Shown here: positions 8,393 through 17,369 of the stretch, one piece after another
How positions within the stretch are numbered: the stretch's first letter is position 1
How the letters are laid out: each line of letters opens with the position of its first letter
Assembly: GCF_011308835.1 (NCBI RefSeq)
Contig: NZ_JAAOHY010000005.1
Span: 1-64,000 of the forward strand
Direction: 5' to 3'
Origin: Paracoccus xiamenensis
GTDB taxonomy: Bacteria > Pseudomonadota > Alphaproteobacteria > Rhodobacterales > Rhodobacteraceae
Length of the DNA stretch: 64,000 bases
Translations under genes and position numbers: made by a program
Notes under the pieces: model-generated
Told to the model about the DNA's origin: nothing
Databases searched by the model: none
Seen by the model: only the letters and a program-made list of their open reading frames with translations

Positions 8393-9388
8393 TCAGATGG
8401 CGTCTTTGACGCTCGCTGCGACGTCCTCGCTGACCCAAGGGGCCCAGATCTCTTCGTAGTTCTCAAGGAAGTACCACGCGCCGTCCTCGTTCGTGGCCTG
8501 ATTGTCGCCCATCCATGCCAGAAGTTCGTTCACCGTGTCATTCGACCAGGCGCGCTTGCCCAGATAGTCCATGGTAATCTGATTGGATTCCGCGAATTCC
8601 TTGGTCACGGCCGTGAACACGTCCGAGCGTGGCCATTCGTTCAGCGCCGGATCCGGGCAATTGTTGACGACGGTACAGTTGTCCCAGGCTTCCTTGTCGT
8701 TTTCGACCCCAAGCTCCAGCTTGGTCATCTCGTATTTGCCAAGGATCGCGGTCGGAGCCCAGTAATAGCCCAGCCAGCCTTCATCGCGGTTGAAGGCCCG
8801 TGCGATGGACCCGTCCAGACCGGCGGCGGAACCCGGATCGACCAGGTCGAAACCCTTGCCCTCGATATCCAGCGCGCGGGTCTGGTTCTCGGTGATGATC
8901 TGGCAGGCCCAGCCCGACGGGCAGCCAAAGAAGCCGCCACGGCTATCGTCTTCCGCACCGGGGAACAGTTCGGGGCGCGCCAACGCGTCCTCGATGGTCT
9001 TGATCCCGTGTTCTTCTGCCAGCTTGGTCGGCACCCAGAAACCTTCCACGCCGCCATCGGTCAGGATCTCGGACGCGATCAGGATCCGGCCCTCGTCAAC
9101 TGCGGCATCCAGCGGCACCTTCACAGCGTTCACCCACAATTCGGGCGCGACGTCGGGTTCTGCCTTTTCGTTCATCGAGGTGAAGGTCGGGACCGTGTCG
9201 CCGGTCACCAGCTCGACCTCGCAGCCATAGCCTTCTTCGAGGATGATCTTGTCAACCCATGCCGCCAGACCGGCAGAGGCCCAGTTCATCTCGGCGATCG
9301 ACACGCTGCCACATTCTTCCTGTGCACTTGCGGCCGAGGCAGCAGCGATGAAGCCCAGAAGAGCCAGTCCGGTTTTCGTGATTGTCAT
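8393..9388 (-). CDS. proX: Periplasmic glycine betaine/choline-type binding protein
   Basis: This 331-residue secreted protein begins with a signal peptide (MTITKTGLALLGFIAAASAASAQ) probably cleaved after ASAQ. The mature part has the OpuAC/ProX fold. SIAEMNWASAGLAAWVDKIILEE at the N-terminus and GYYWAPTAILGKYEMTKLE contribute the aromatic residues that form quaternary-amine cages in this family. It is the first gene of the proXWV operon. Confidence 0.88.
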   Translation of the reverse strand: MTITKTGLALLGFIAAASAASAQEECGSVSIAEMNWASAGLAAWVDKIILEEGYGCEVELVTGDTVPTFTSMNEKAEPDVAPELWVNAVKVPLDAAVDEGRILIASEILTDGGVEGFWVPTKLAEEHGIKTIEDALARPELFPGAEDDSRGGFFGCPSGWACQIITENQTRALDIEGKGFDLVDPGSAAGLDGSIARAFNRDEGWLGYYWAPTAILGKYEMTKLELGVENDKEAWDNCTVVNNCPDPALNEWPRSDVFTAVTKEFAESNQITMDYLGKRAWSNDTVNELLAWMGDNQATNEDGAWYFLENYEEIWAPWVSEDVAASVKDAI

Positions 9389-9862
9389 GGAGGAGCCTTT
9401 TTTGTTCAGTTCGATCCCCCGGACAAGTGATGCCCGGAAGCAGCCGCGTCGACGCGGCAGATTTATCGGATGGCGGCATTATAACGGAGATGCGGCAATT
9501 TTGCCACCGTAGCGCCCCGACTTTCAGGCAACCTACTGTAAATAAACGTTTTTTATGGCGGAATCAGTGGCATATTTCCGGCCTTGCGCCGTTTCACCAC
9601 AGCTCAGGGTACCAGCCCCGCCGACCATCTGCCTCCGTCGCGCAGAAAGACCGTCCCAGACAGTCACCCACAACGCCCCAGCGGCGACCCGGCCAGCAGC
9701 CATGTCCGAACGAGCGTTGGGTCACCTTTTGCAAGACGCAGTAAAGATGACGCAAGCGTTCAAGGCCCGACACGCGGAATGTCCGGCGGACCTCCGACGG
9801 ACAGGCTGGGCCAGAGGTCTGGCGCAACGCCAAACACATCTGAAAATGATGATCTGGATAAT
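9389..9862. promoter_or_regulatory. Non-coding region upstream of proX with a 16-bp palindrome
   Basis: No gene is supported in these 474 bases; the short open frames have no family resemblance. The perfect palindrome GCCGCGTCGACGCGGC lies at 9443-9458, 55-70 bp upstream of the proX start, a reasonable operator or leader-hairpin position. A locally A+T-rich stretch around 9535-9560 could hold a promoter for proX. Confidence 0.45.
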
Positions 9863-9939
9863 TGGCGGACCCGGAGCGATTCGAACGCCCGACCCCCAGA
9901 TTCGTAGTCTGGTGCTCTATCCAGCTGAGCTACGGGTCC
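9863..9939 (-). tRNA. tRNA-Arg (anticodon ACG)
   Basis: On the minus strand the acceptor arms GGACCCG and CGGGTCC pair, the D-arm reads GCTCAGCTGGATAGAGC, and the anticodon stem CCAGA/TCTGG closes the loop CTACGAA with anticodon ACG (A34 normally becomes inosine). The T-arm contains GTTCGAATC, and CCA is encoded. Total 77 nt. Transcribed in the same direction as proX and the histidine kinase, but separately from both. Confidence 0.97.
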
Positions 9940-10001
9940 GCTGTAGGCCGGTGATTTAGCGATGCCGGATGTGGGGCGCAACCCCCAAAACAGCAGAAAA
10001 T

Positions 10002-11426
10002 TCACTCGGGTCCAAAATTCTCTACCAGCGCTCCGCGCGGCAGCGTAATCGCGAATGAAGAACCGTGATCGCCCGTGCGCAGAAGCTCCAGTTTGCCGCC
10101 ATGACCGCGGATCAGGTCGGCCGCGATTGCCAGGCCAAGGCCACTGCCGCCCTTGCGAGTGGTGCCGGTAAAGGGCTTGAACAGATAGTCCTGCGCCTTC
10201 TGCGGCAGCCCGGGGCCGTTATCGACCACACGCACCTGCCAGTCCTGATCCGTCTCGGTCCCGGCAATTTCGACGGTGCCGGGCTGGCCCGTCGCCTCGA
10301 TCGCCTGCCGCGCGTTGCGGATGAGGTTTGACAGCACCCGGTGCAGCTGGTCGCGATCCGCGCGGATCACCATGTTGGGGCTGATGTCGGTGACGAAATC
10401 AACCAGCGCCGCACCCTCTCCGCCCTCGGACAGCAGCACTTCGGCCTCGGTGATTTCGTCGACAAGCGCCCGCAGGTCAAAGCGTGACAATGTCGGGGCC
10501 GGCTCCTCGGCCTTGCCGAAGGCCAGCGTGGTTTCACACAGATTAACGGCGCGGGTGATCGAGTTGACCAGCTTCGGCGCGGCTTTGCGCACGGCAGGAT
10601 CGGCGCTGTCTTCCAGCCGGTCGGCAAAGATCTGGCTGGTGGTCAGAATGTTGCGCAGATCGTGGCTGATCTTGGCGACCGCCTGCCCCAGCCCTGCCAG
10701 CCGCTCTTTCTGCTTCAGTGCCTGCGTCAGGGTCGTCTGCATCGAGGCAAGCGCCGTTTCGGCCTCGCGCACCTCGACGATTCGGGCGTCCGGGGTGATG
10801 ATCAGGCGCGAATCCTCTGGCGCGTCGGAATAGCTGGCCATGTGACTTATGACGCGGCGGATCGGCTTCAGGATCAGGCGCTGCGCGGCCAGGTTCAGCA
10901 AGGCCGCCGTCAGCAGGATCAGCCCCGCCGACCAGACCAGAACCGACACGCCGAACTCGACCATGGTCAGCCGCAAAGGTGCGGTGGACAGCGTGATCTC
11001 GATCAGCTGACCCGCATGATTGACCGGCGCGCCGATGACGCGGATCACCTCGTCCTTGCGGTCGAAAAGCAGGCGCAGCGCGTCGGCGGCGTTGCTCAGC
11101 GTCGATTTCTCGCGCAGGTCATAGGTCGCCACGATCGGCCCCGGCAGCGGCGAGGACAGCACAAGCTGACGCACATCATCGCGACGCAGCACGACGTTAT
11201 AGACGCCGGCATTTTCCAGCAGCTCTGATTCGAGGTCGGCGGTGATATTTTCGTCCTCGGGCGCTGCAAGCAGCGCCAATGAGGCGATCTGCGCCTTTTC
11301 CAACCGGGTCTGCAGATAGTCGACGCGGAAATTCGCCACCGAGGGAACCACCACGAAAATTTCGGCCAGCGCCACAAAAAGCAGCGTCAGCGCGGCAAAG
11401 CGTCCGGTCAGTGTGTCGATCGACAT
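10002..11426 (-). CDS. Membrane-bound sensor histidine kinase (orphan)
   Basis: This is a 474-residue protein with a first helix at about residues 8-28, a periplasmic sensor of about 120 residues, a second helix, and a HAMP-like linker. The dimerization helix holds the phosphoacceptor motif AKISHDLRNIL (His near residue 260). The ATPase domain has an N box NLIRNARQAIE, G1 DNGPGLP and G2 GGSGLGLAIA. HDLRN instead of HE(L/M)RT marks an atypical H-box class. No response regulator lies beside it, so its partner is elsewhere. Divergent from rpmH. Confidence 0.88.
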   Translation of the reverse strand: MSIDTLTGRFAALTLLFVALAEIFVVVPSVANFRVDYLQTRLEKAQIASLALLAAPEDENITADLESELLENAGVYNVVLRRDDVRQLVLSSPLPGPIVATYDLREKSTLSNAADALRLLFDRKDEVIRVIGAPVNHAGQLIEITLSTAPLRLTMVEFGVSVLVWSAGLILLTAALLNLAAQRLILKPIRRVISHMASYSDAPEDSRLIITPDARIVEVREAETALASMQTTLTQALKQKERLAGLGQAVAKISHDLRNILTTSQIFADRLEDSADPAVRKAAPKLVNSITRAVNLCETTLAFGKAEEPAPTLSRFDLRALVDEITEAEVLLSEGGEGAALVDFVTDISPNMVIRADRDQLHRVLSNLIRNARQAIEATGQPGTVEIAGTETDQDWQVRVVDNGPGLPQKAQDYLFKPFTGTTRKGGSGLGLAIAADLIRGHGGKLELLRTGDHGSSFAITLPRGALVENFGPE

Positions 11427-11693
11427 CGTCTGCAGATCTCATTTCGGCGGCGGCAATCGGCCAACCGGCTGAACACCTAGCCTCGGGACGGGACAAATTC
11501 AAACGATTGTGTTCCTGTTGCGACGCTTCCCGCGCATTTCGGGGGGATTTCGGCGGGTCGGGTCGAAAGCGACGTTGACTCGGGGGCGGTCATGCCCTAT
11601 TGCGCGGGCTTCGAATTAACCGACGCGGTCGCGTGGGGCGGGTATTCCTATCCGCAGGCCCAGACCCTCCGCGCCCGAGATGGAGTATAGAAG

Positions 11694-11831
11694 ATGTCGA
11701 AGCGCACGTTCCAGCCGTCGAACCTGGTTCGCACCCGCCGTCACGGCTTTCGCGCCCGTATGGCCACCAAAGCCGGCCGTCTGGTGATCAACCGCCGCCG
11801 CGCCAAGGGCCGCAAGCGCCTGTCGGCCTGA
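11694..11831 (+). CDS. rpmH: 50S ribosomal protein L34
   Basis: The 45 codons read [19 protein letters not shown], then [10 protein letters not shown] and [12 protein letters not shown], which is unmistakably L34. An extra Ser follows the initiator compared with many homologues. It starts the conserved rpmH-rnpA-yidD-...-yidC cluster. The 250-bp gap to the divergent kinase should carry its promoter. Confidence 0.97.
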   Translation: MSKRTFQPSNLVRTRRHGFRARMATKAGRLVINRRRAKGRKRLSA

Positions 11832-11884
11832 TCGGCTTGACCATGCCGGCGCGCAACCCGCGCGCCTGGCAGGAAAATCAGGAC

Positions 11885-12355
11885 ATGATGATGCCGCCGC
11901 ATCCTTCCTCAAGCGCTGAGAGCAGCCCTGCGGGAAGCGAAGCGGCGGCTTTCGTCGTCGCGCCGGCCCCACTGGCGATTCTGCGCCAGCGCGCGGATTT
12001 CCTGAAGGCCGCGCAGGCGCGCCGCGCCGGTGCCACCGGCTTTCTGCTGCAGGCACGCCGCCGGCCCGAGGGCGAATCGTCCGAGGCACCGGTCCGGGTC
12101 GGCTTTACCTGTTCCAAGAAAATCGGCAACGCAGTTACCCGCAACCGCGCCAAGCGCCGTTTGCGCGCACTTGCGCGCGAGGTGATGCCGGGCGCGGCGC
12201 AACCGGGGTGGGATTACGTTCTGGTCGGCCGTCCCGAGGCGACGGTCTCGCGCGATTTCAGCGCCATGCTGGAGGATCTGCGTGGCGCGCTGCGCCGCGT
12301 GCATTCCGACAAGGCCGCCGATAATTCGCGCCCTCGGGGCAAGGCCGCAAGATGA
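11885..12355 (+). CDS. rnpA: Ribonuclease P protein component
   Basis: This is a 156-residue basic RnpA, which helps RNase P RNA mature tRNA 5' ends. The core starts at [18 protein letters not shown] and contains the RNA-binding RNR motif as [20 protein letters not shown]. The N-terminal 30 residues are low-complexity, as in relatives. The first of three successive ATGs (11885) follows AGGA-containing sequence; an upstream ATG at 11843 has no ribosome binding site. It overlaps yidD by 4 nt (ATGA). Confidence 0.93.
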   Translation: MMMPPHPSSSAESSPAGSEAAAFVVAPAPLAILRQRADFLKAAQARRAGATGFLLQARRRPEGESSEAPVRVGFTCSKKIGNAVTRNRAKRRLRALAREVMPGAAQPGWDYVLVGRPEATVSRDFSAMLEDLRGALRRVHSDKAADNSRPRGKAAR

Positions 12356-12588
12356 GCCCCCTTGCCCACATTGCTGCATTGCCGGTCCGGGCTTACCGAC
12401 TGCTGCTCAGCCCTTGGGTTGGGCATGGCTGCCGTTTCCAGCCCACCTGTTCCGCCTATGCGCTGGAGGCGCTGGAGCGTCACGGCGGCCTTCGCGGCAG
12501 TTGGCTGACCGCCAGCCGGGTCTGCCGCTGCCACCCCTGGGGTGGCGAAGGCTATGACCCGGTGCCGCCGTCCCGCACTGATTGCTGA
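12352..12588 (+). CDS. yidD: Membrane protein insertion efficiency factor YidD
   Basis: This 78-residue protein has the full YidD signature: [29 protein letters not shown] followed by [17 protein letters not shown], with conserved cysteines. It is a peripheral inner-membrane protein thought to assist YidC-dependent insertion. It sits in its usual place after rnpA, with ATGA coupling. Confidence 0.96.
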   Translation: MSPLAHIAALPVRAYRLLLSPWVGHGCRFQPTCSAYALEALERHGGLRGSWLTASRVCRCHPWGGEGYDPVPPSRTDC

Positions 12589-12624
12589 TTGCCTCTCGCC
12601 CTGTCCGCACAAGGAAGCGCCACC

Positions 12625-13527
12625 ATGAACGAACATGCCGAGATCGCCGAGCGCGACGACAATGACGGCCCCGAGGAGATCCACGCCCTGTTTCGCGGCG
12701 CGCCCTCGACCACGGCCTTCCGCAAGCTGCGCAAGCGTCTGGTGCGTGAAACCCGCGCCGCGATTGAAGATTTCGGCATGATCCGCCCCGGCGATCGCTG
12801 GCTGGTCTGTCTGTCGGGCGGCAAGGACAGCTATACCCTGCTGGCTATTTTGCACGAACTGAAGTGGCGCGGGCTGCTGCCGGTCGACCTGCTGGCCTGC
12901 AATCTGGACCAGGGCCAGCCCGGCTTTCCGGCAACGGTGCTGCCGGAATTTCTGACTGATCGCGAGGTCACGCATCGAATCGAATATCAGGACACCTATT
13001 CCATCGTCACAGACAAGATCGCGCCGGGTGGCACGATGTGCAGCCTGTGCTCGCGTCTGCGGCGGGGCAATCTGTACCGGATCGCGCGCGAGGAAGGCTG
13101 TTCGGCCGTGGTGCTGGGTCACCACCGCGACGACATTCTGGAAACCTTCTTCATGAACCTGTTCCACGGCGGGCGCCTGGCAACCATGCCGCCCAAGCTG
13201 CTGAACGAGGAAGGCGATCTGCTGGTCCTGCGCCCCCTCGCCTATGTCGCCGAGGCCGATTGCGAAAAATTCGCCCGCGACATGAATTATCCCATCATCC
13301 CCTGCGACCTTTGCGGTTCGCAAGAAGGGCTGCAGCGCGCGCAGGTCAAGCGCCTGCTGGACGAGTGGGAGGCGCGCGCGCCGGGGCGCCGGCAGGTGAT
13401 GTTCCGGGCGCTGATGAATACCCGCCCCTCGCATCTGGTCGACCCGAAGCTGTTCGATTTTGCCGGGCTCTGGCCCGGACTGGCGCGGGATGCCGCCGAA
13501 GACGTGCCGAATCTGCGCGAACATTAA
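12625..13527 (+). CDS. ttcA: tRNA 2-thiocytidine-32 synthetase TtcA
   Basis: This 300-residue member of the PP-loop ATP pyrophosphatases thiolates C32 of certain tRNAs using a [4Fe-4S] cluster. The PP-loop is [12 protein letters not shown], and the two CxxC pairs are MCSLCSR and [25 protein letters not shown] is also diagnostic. The start at 12625 follows AAGGAAG; homology begins there. It lies 36 nt after yidD within the rpmH-yidC cluster. Confidence 0.95.
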   Translation: MNEHAEIAERDDNDGPEEIHALFRGAPSTTAFRKLRKRLVRETRAAIEDFGMIRPGDRWLVCLSGGKDSYTLLAILHELKWRGLLPVDLLACNLDQGQPGFPATVLPEFLTDREVTHRIEYQDTYSIVTDKIAPGGTMCSLCSRLRRGNLYRIAREEGCSAVVLGHHRDDILETFFMNLFHGGRLATMPPKLLNEEGDLLVLRPLAYVAEADCEKFARDMNYPIIPCDLCGSQEGLQRAQVKRLLDEWEARAPGRRQVMFRALMNTRPSHLVDPKLFDFAGLWPGLARDAAEDVPNLREH

Positions 13528-13588
13528 CTGAACAAAAACCTGTCTTTCGTATGTTTCGCTGTGAACGAAACGCGAATCGGGATGCAGG

Positions 13589-14410
13589 ATGCGGTTGCTT
13601 CAGATCATCAGGACACTTTTGGGCCGGCTGACCGCGCGGGACCGCAACCCCGACCAGTCACTGCCCGGCACCAACATGCAGCCCGCCGGAACCACGCCCG
13701 CCACGCCCACCCGTCCGGCGCCCGGGCCGCAATATCGACCGCAAATCTGCTGCCACACCGGGCAGGTCGCCTCGGTCCAGATCTTCGCGCCGGACCATCT
13801 GGCCGGCGATGCCGATGCGTTGCTGCGCCTGGGGTTGCGGCAGTTGCAACGATGGGATGATGCCGGGCTGCGCGTGCCCTGCCTGTCCATTCAATTGCCC
13901 AGTGACATGGTCCGCAGCGAGGCGATGGCCCTGCCACTGATCTGGGAAATCGACCGACAGGAGATTGAGACCCACCGGCTGATCTTCACCGCCCCGGACG
14001 ACCGCCGCCATGGCCGCAACCTGGCCGGATTGGGACTGCTGGGTCGGCACGGCTGCGGGGTCGAGTTGTGTTGCCTCGATCACGACGGGCTGGCACTGCT
14101 TGAAGATCAACAGATCCGTATCGCCCGGCTGCGCATCCCATCTGGCGCGCTGCGCGATTGCCACCTTGACCCCGGCCGGGGTCAGGTCGTGTTGTCGCTG
14201 CTTGCCCTGGCCGAACATCACGATCTTCCGACCATCGCCGACGGCGTGCTCTCTCGTGACGAACATGGTTTTCTGGCCCAGCTCGGCTGTTCGGTCGTGC
14301 AGGGCGACGCCGTGGCACCGATGCTGGACGCGGATGGTGCATCGAACTTCCTGCGTGAAAACGCGCGCATCCAATCCCGCCAGTTGCTGCAGCCCCGTCC
14401 CGCGGCCTGA
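13589..14410 (+). CDS. Degenerate EAL-domain protein
   Basis: This 273-residue protein starts with a Pro-rich segment of about 50 residues. The rest follows the layout of EAL phosphodiesterase domains: YRPQICCHTGQVASVQIFAP where EAL/LLR is expected, LSIQLPSDMV, IDRQEIETHRLIF, then VELCCLDHDGLALLEDQQIRIARLRIP in place of DDFGTG...KID. ALAEHHDLPTIADGVLSRDEHGFLAQLGCSVVQGDAVAPML matches the C-terminal EGVE...QGY...P segment. The EAL glutamate, the DD pair and the AEG glutamate are missing, so c-di-GMP hydrolysis is unlikely; a binding or protein-interaction role is possible. Lies between ttcA and yidC. Confidence 0.72.
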   Translation: MRLLQIIRTLLGRLTARDRNPDQSLPGTNMQPAGTTPATPTRPAPGPQYRPQICCHTGQVASVQIFAPDHLAGDADALLRLGLRQLQRWDDAGLRVPCLSIQLPSDMVRSEAMALPLIWEIDRQEIETHRLIFTAPDDRRHGRNLAGLGLLGRHGCGVELCCLDHDGLALLEDQQIRIARLRIPSGALRDCHLDPGRGQVVLSLLALAEHHDLPTIADGVLSRDEHGFLAQLGCSVVQGDAVAPMLDADGASNFLRENARIQSRQLLQPRPAA

Positions 14411-14706
14411 TAGCGGGAAACCGGGCCTTCTTGCGTCTGCCTCTGCAAGGTTGATTGTGCATACACGGGTTTTCACGGACCGGTCTGTGAGGATCTATTC
14501 TCGCATTGCCGTCGTCGCAGGCTCGCCCCCGCATCTTGTGTGCCCTTGCATCAAGAATGCGAGTTCATGGCGTATCGGCACCGCCCGCACGGCCCAAAAA
14601 TCCGCCTTCGAGCCCTGCGAACGCAGCGATTCCTCGTGATTCACCTTGACCTTTGCGCAGCCCTTCTGTTGAACCCTCCCCTGACAACAGAGGGCTCGGA
14701 AACCGT
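14411..14706. promoter_or_regulatory. Leader/promoter region of yidC
   Basis: No gene is supported in this 296-nt gap. TTGACC at 14648-14653 with TTGAAC 17 nt downstream is a weak promoter candidate. A short CCCTC/GAGGG stem lies just before the yidC start. The run of overlapping short frames here has no coding character. Confidence 0.4.
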
Positions 14707-16572
14707 ATGGAAGACAATAACCGCAATCTGATCCTGGCCATGGTGCTTTCCATGCTGGTGGTGTTGGTCTGGTTCACCTTCTTCGCGCCCGAGCCGCCCC
14801 CGGCCCCGGAACCCGAGGCGGTCACGCAGACGCAGCCCGGCGCCCCGGCTGCGGTCAGCGGCACGACGCAGGCCCCTGCCGGTGCCGCGCCCGTGGCGAC
14901 CGGACCTCAGGACCCGTCGGCAAGTGCGGCGCGCGTGAATATCCAGAGCGACTCGCTCTCGGGCTCGATCTCACTGGCCGGTGGTCGCGTCGATGACCTT
15001 CTGCTGACCAAATACCGCGAAACGCTGGAAGCCAATTCGCCCTATGTCCGCCTGCTGACTCCCACCGACAGCAATTTCGTCGAAACAACCGAGACCGGTT
15101 CTTCTGTGGCGCCCGGCGGCGCGCTGGAAACCGTGGTCAGCAAACCCTATTACGCCGTCTATGGCTGGAGCCCGGCCGCTGGCACCGACCCGGCCGCTGT
15201 CCCCAATGCCAGCACTGTCTGGCAGCTGGAAACGGGCGAGATGCTGACGCCGTCGACCCCGGTCACGCTGCGCTGGGACAACGGCCAGGGCCAGATCTTC
15301 CGCCGCACCTTCGCGATGGATGACAAATACCTGTTCACCGTCACCCAGTCGGTCGAAAACACCGCCGGCACCCCCTTTGCTGCCGCCCCTTACGGCATCA
15401 TCGCCCGTCACGGTCAGCCCGACACCCAGAACTATTTCGTGCTGCACGAAGGCGCGGTCGCCATGACCGACGGTGAGCTGTTCGAATCGAAATACAAGAA
15501 CCTGACCAAGCTGGACCCGGTCGAACGCGAGGGCCGCGCCGAAGTGGTCGACGTGGCCGAAAACGGCTGGATCGGCTTCACCGACAAATACTGGATGACG
15601 ACGCTGGCCCCGAAGCCCGGCCAGCCCTTCACCGCCGTGGCGAAATACACCGACGGCGCCGACATCTATCAGACCGAGACCCGCTTCCCGGTGGTGACCG
15701 TTGCCCCCGGCGCCAGCGCGTCGAGCGAAAGCTATCTGTTCGCCGGCGCCAAGGAATGGGAAACCATCCGCGGTTACGAAGAATCGCCCGGCATTCAGCG
15801 CTTTGTCGATTCGATCGACTGGGGCTGGTTCTACTTCCTGACCAAGCCGATCTTCCGCGTGCTGCACTGGCTGAACGCCATGATCGGCAACATGGGCTGG
15901 TCGATCATCGCGCTGACCTTCATCCTGAAAGCCATCGTCTTCCCGCTGGCCCGCAAGTCCTATGTCTCGATGGCGCGCATGCGCGAGCTTCAGCCCGAGA
16001 TGGAGGCGATCAAGGAACGCACCGGCGAGGACCGCCAGAAATACCAGCAGGAAGTGATGGCGCTGTACAAGCGTGAAAAGGTCAACCCTGCCGCGGGCTG
16101 TCTGCCGATCCTGATCCAGATCCCGATCTTCTTCAGCCTCTACAAGGTGATCTTCGTCACGCTGGAACTGCGTCAGGCCCCCTGGCTGGGCTGGATCCGC
16201 GACCTTTCCGCACCCGATCCGTCCTCGATCCTGAACCTGTTCGGCCTGTTGCCCTGGGATGTCCCGGCGCGTGACAGCATGCTGGGGATCCTGTCGCTGT
16301 CGCTGATGGCGATCATCCTGGGCATCTCGATGTGGATGCAGCAAAAGCTGAACCCTGCCCCCACCGATCCCGCGCAAAAGATGATCTTTGCCTGGATGCC
16401 GTGGATCTTCATGTTCATGCTGGGCGGCTTTGCGTCGGGTCTGGTGCTGTACTGGATCACCAACAACGTCATCACCATTGGCCAGCAATACGCGATCATG
16501 TCGATGCACGGACACCCGCCGAACCTGTTCGGGAATATCCGTGACAGCGTCCGGGTGCGGAAAAGCAAGTGA
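14707..16572 (+). CDS. yidC: Membrane protein insertase YidC
   Basis: This 621-residue YidC of Gram-negative type has an N-terminal anchor (NLILAMVLSMLVVLVWFTFF), a Pro/Ala-rich linker, and a large periplasmic beta-sandwich to about residue 370. The insertase core follows: FYFLTKPIFRVLHWLN, GWSIIALTFILKAIVFPL, NPAAGCLPILIQIPIFFSLYKV and the final hydrophobic helices. It inserts inner-membrane proteins alone or with SecYEG. The start at 14707 matches the family N-terminus MEDNNRN. It overlaps the next gene by GTGA. Confidence 0.97.
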   Translation: MEDNNRNLILAMVLSMLVVLVWFTFFAPEPPPAPEPEAVTQTQPGAPAAVSGTTQAPAGAAPVATGPQDPSASAARVNIQSDSLSGSISLAGGRVDDLLLTKYRETLEANSPYVRLLTPTDSNFVETTETGSSVAPGGALETVVSKPYYAVYGWSPAAGTDPAAVPNASTVWQLETGEMLTPSTPVTLRWDNGQGQIFRRTFAMDDKYLFTVTQSVENTAGTPFAAAPYGIIARHGQPDTQNYFVLHEGAVAMTDGELFESKYKNLTKLDPVEREGRAEVVDVAENGWIGFTDKYWMTTLAPKPGQPFTAVAKYTDGADIYQTETRFPVVTVAPGASASSESYLFAGAKEWETIRGYEESPGIQRFVDSIDWGWFYFLTKPIFRVLHWLNAMIGNMGWSIIALTFILKAIVFPLARKSYVSMARMRELQPEMEAIKERTGEDRQKYQQEVMALYKREKVNPAAGCLPILIQIPIFFSLYKVIFVTLELRQAPWLGWIRDLSAPDPSSILNLFGLLPWDVPARDSMLGILSLSLMAIILGISMWMQQKLNPAPTDPAQKMIFAWMPWIFMFMLGGFASGLVLYWITNNVITIGQQYAIMSMHGHPPNLFGNIRDSVRVRKSK

Positions 16573-17369
16573 CCGGCCGGCTGGAACAGATCTGGCGCTA
16601 TCCGGTGAAATCCATCGGGCGTGAACGGCTGGACCACGTGCGCCTGACCCGGGCTGAGAGGCTGCCGTTTGACCGGCACTGGGCCGTGCTGCACGAAACC
16701 ACGCTGGAGCGGCTGGCGGATCAGCTGGGTGACGGGGACGAAATCGCCGGCTGGATGCCAAAATCGGCCTTTCTGCGCGGTGCCGCCGGTCCCGGCCTGC
16801 AGGCGGTCAGCGGTGGGTTGCGCGGTGACGGGCTGGCGCTGCACCACCCGGATCTCGGCACCATCACCGTTGTCCCCCATGACCCGGCGGACCGCGACCG
16901 GCTGATCGACTGGCTGCGCCCGATCTGGCCCGATGACAAGCCCGCCCCGGCGCGGCTCGTCTCTGGCCCCGAGGCGCTGACCGACACCCGCAAGCCCTAT
17001 GTCTCGATCAACGCCATCGACAGCCTGAACAGCATCGAAAACCTGCTCGGCAAGCGTCTGGGTACGGAACGCTGGCGCGGCAACCTGTGGATCGAGGGCT
17101 TCGATCCCTTTGCCGAGCTGAACTGGATCGGCAAGACCATCCGCATCGGCGAGGCCGAGTTGGTGGTGCGCGAACCCATCGGGCGCTGCGCCGCCACTTC
17201 GGTCGACACCGACACCGGCGCGCCCGATATCGACATGGTCCGCACCCTGACCGAGGCAAATGGTCAGCCCCATTTCGGCGTCTATGCCGAAGTCACCCGC
17301 GGTGCCCTGATCGCCGAACTGGCCGAAATCACGCTGAGCGACACCGACGCCGAGGCCATTACGCCATGA
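16569..17369 (+). CDS. MOSC-domain protein
   Basis: This 266-residue protein has an N-terminal MOSC beta-barrel (LEQIWRYPVKSIGRERLD) and a C-terminal MOSC domain with NLWIEGFDPFAELNWIGKTIRIGEAELVVREPIGRCAATSVD. The Cys in GRCAAT is at the position that handles sulfur or molybdenum cofactor in MOSC proteins such as YcbX and mARC. The GTG start overlaps the yidC stop, and its own stop overlaps the yihA start (ATGA), so the three genes are one translational unit. Confidence 0.9.
   Translation: MTGRLEQIWRYPVKSIGRERLDHVRLTRAERLPFDRHWAVLHETTLERLADQLGDGDEIAGWMPKSAFLRGAAGPGLQAVSGGLRGDGLALHHPDLGTITVVPHDPADRDRLIDWLRPIWPDDKPAPARLVSGPEALTDTRKPYVSINAIDSLNSIENLLGKRLGTERWRGNLWIEGFDPFAELNWIGKTIRIGEAELVVREPIGRCAATSVDTDTGAPDIDMVRTLTEANGQPHFGVYAEVTRGALIAELAEITLSDTDAEAITP

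Noticed and set aside
9430..9450. GGAAGCAGCC resembling the SRP RNA loop
   Set aside because: The full conserved GGAAGGAAGCAGCC core and the flanking stem are absent.
11427..11693. Possible chromosome origin beside rpmH-rnpA
   Set aside because: No TTATCCACA-like DnaA boxes were seen in this gap, and dnaA/dnaN are not adjacent.
14971..16761. 596-codon minus-strand frame antisense to yidC
   Set aside because: It overlaps a confident yidC completely and shows no family resemblance.
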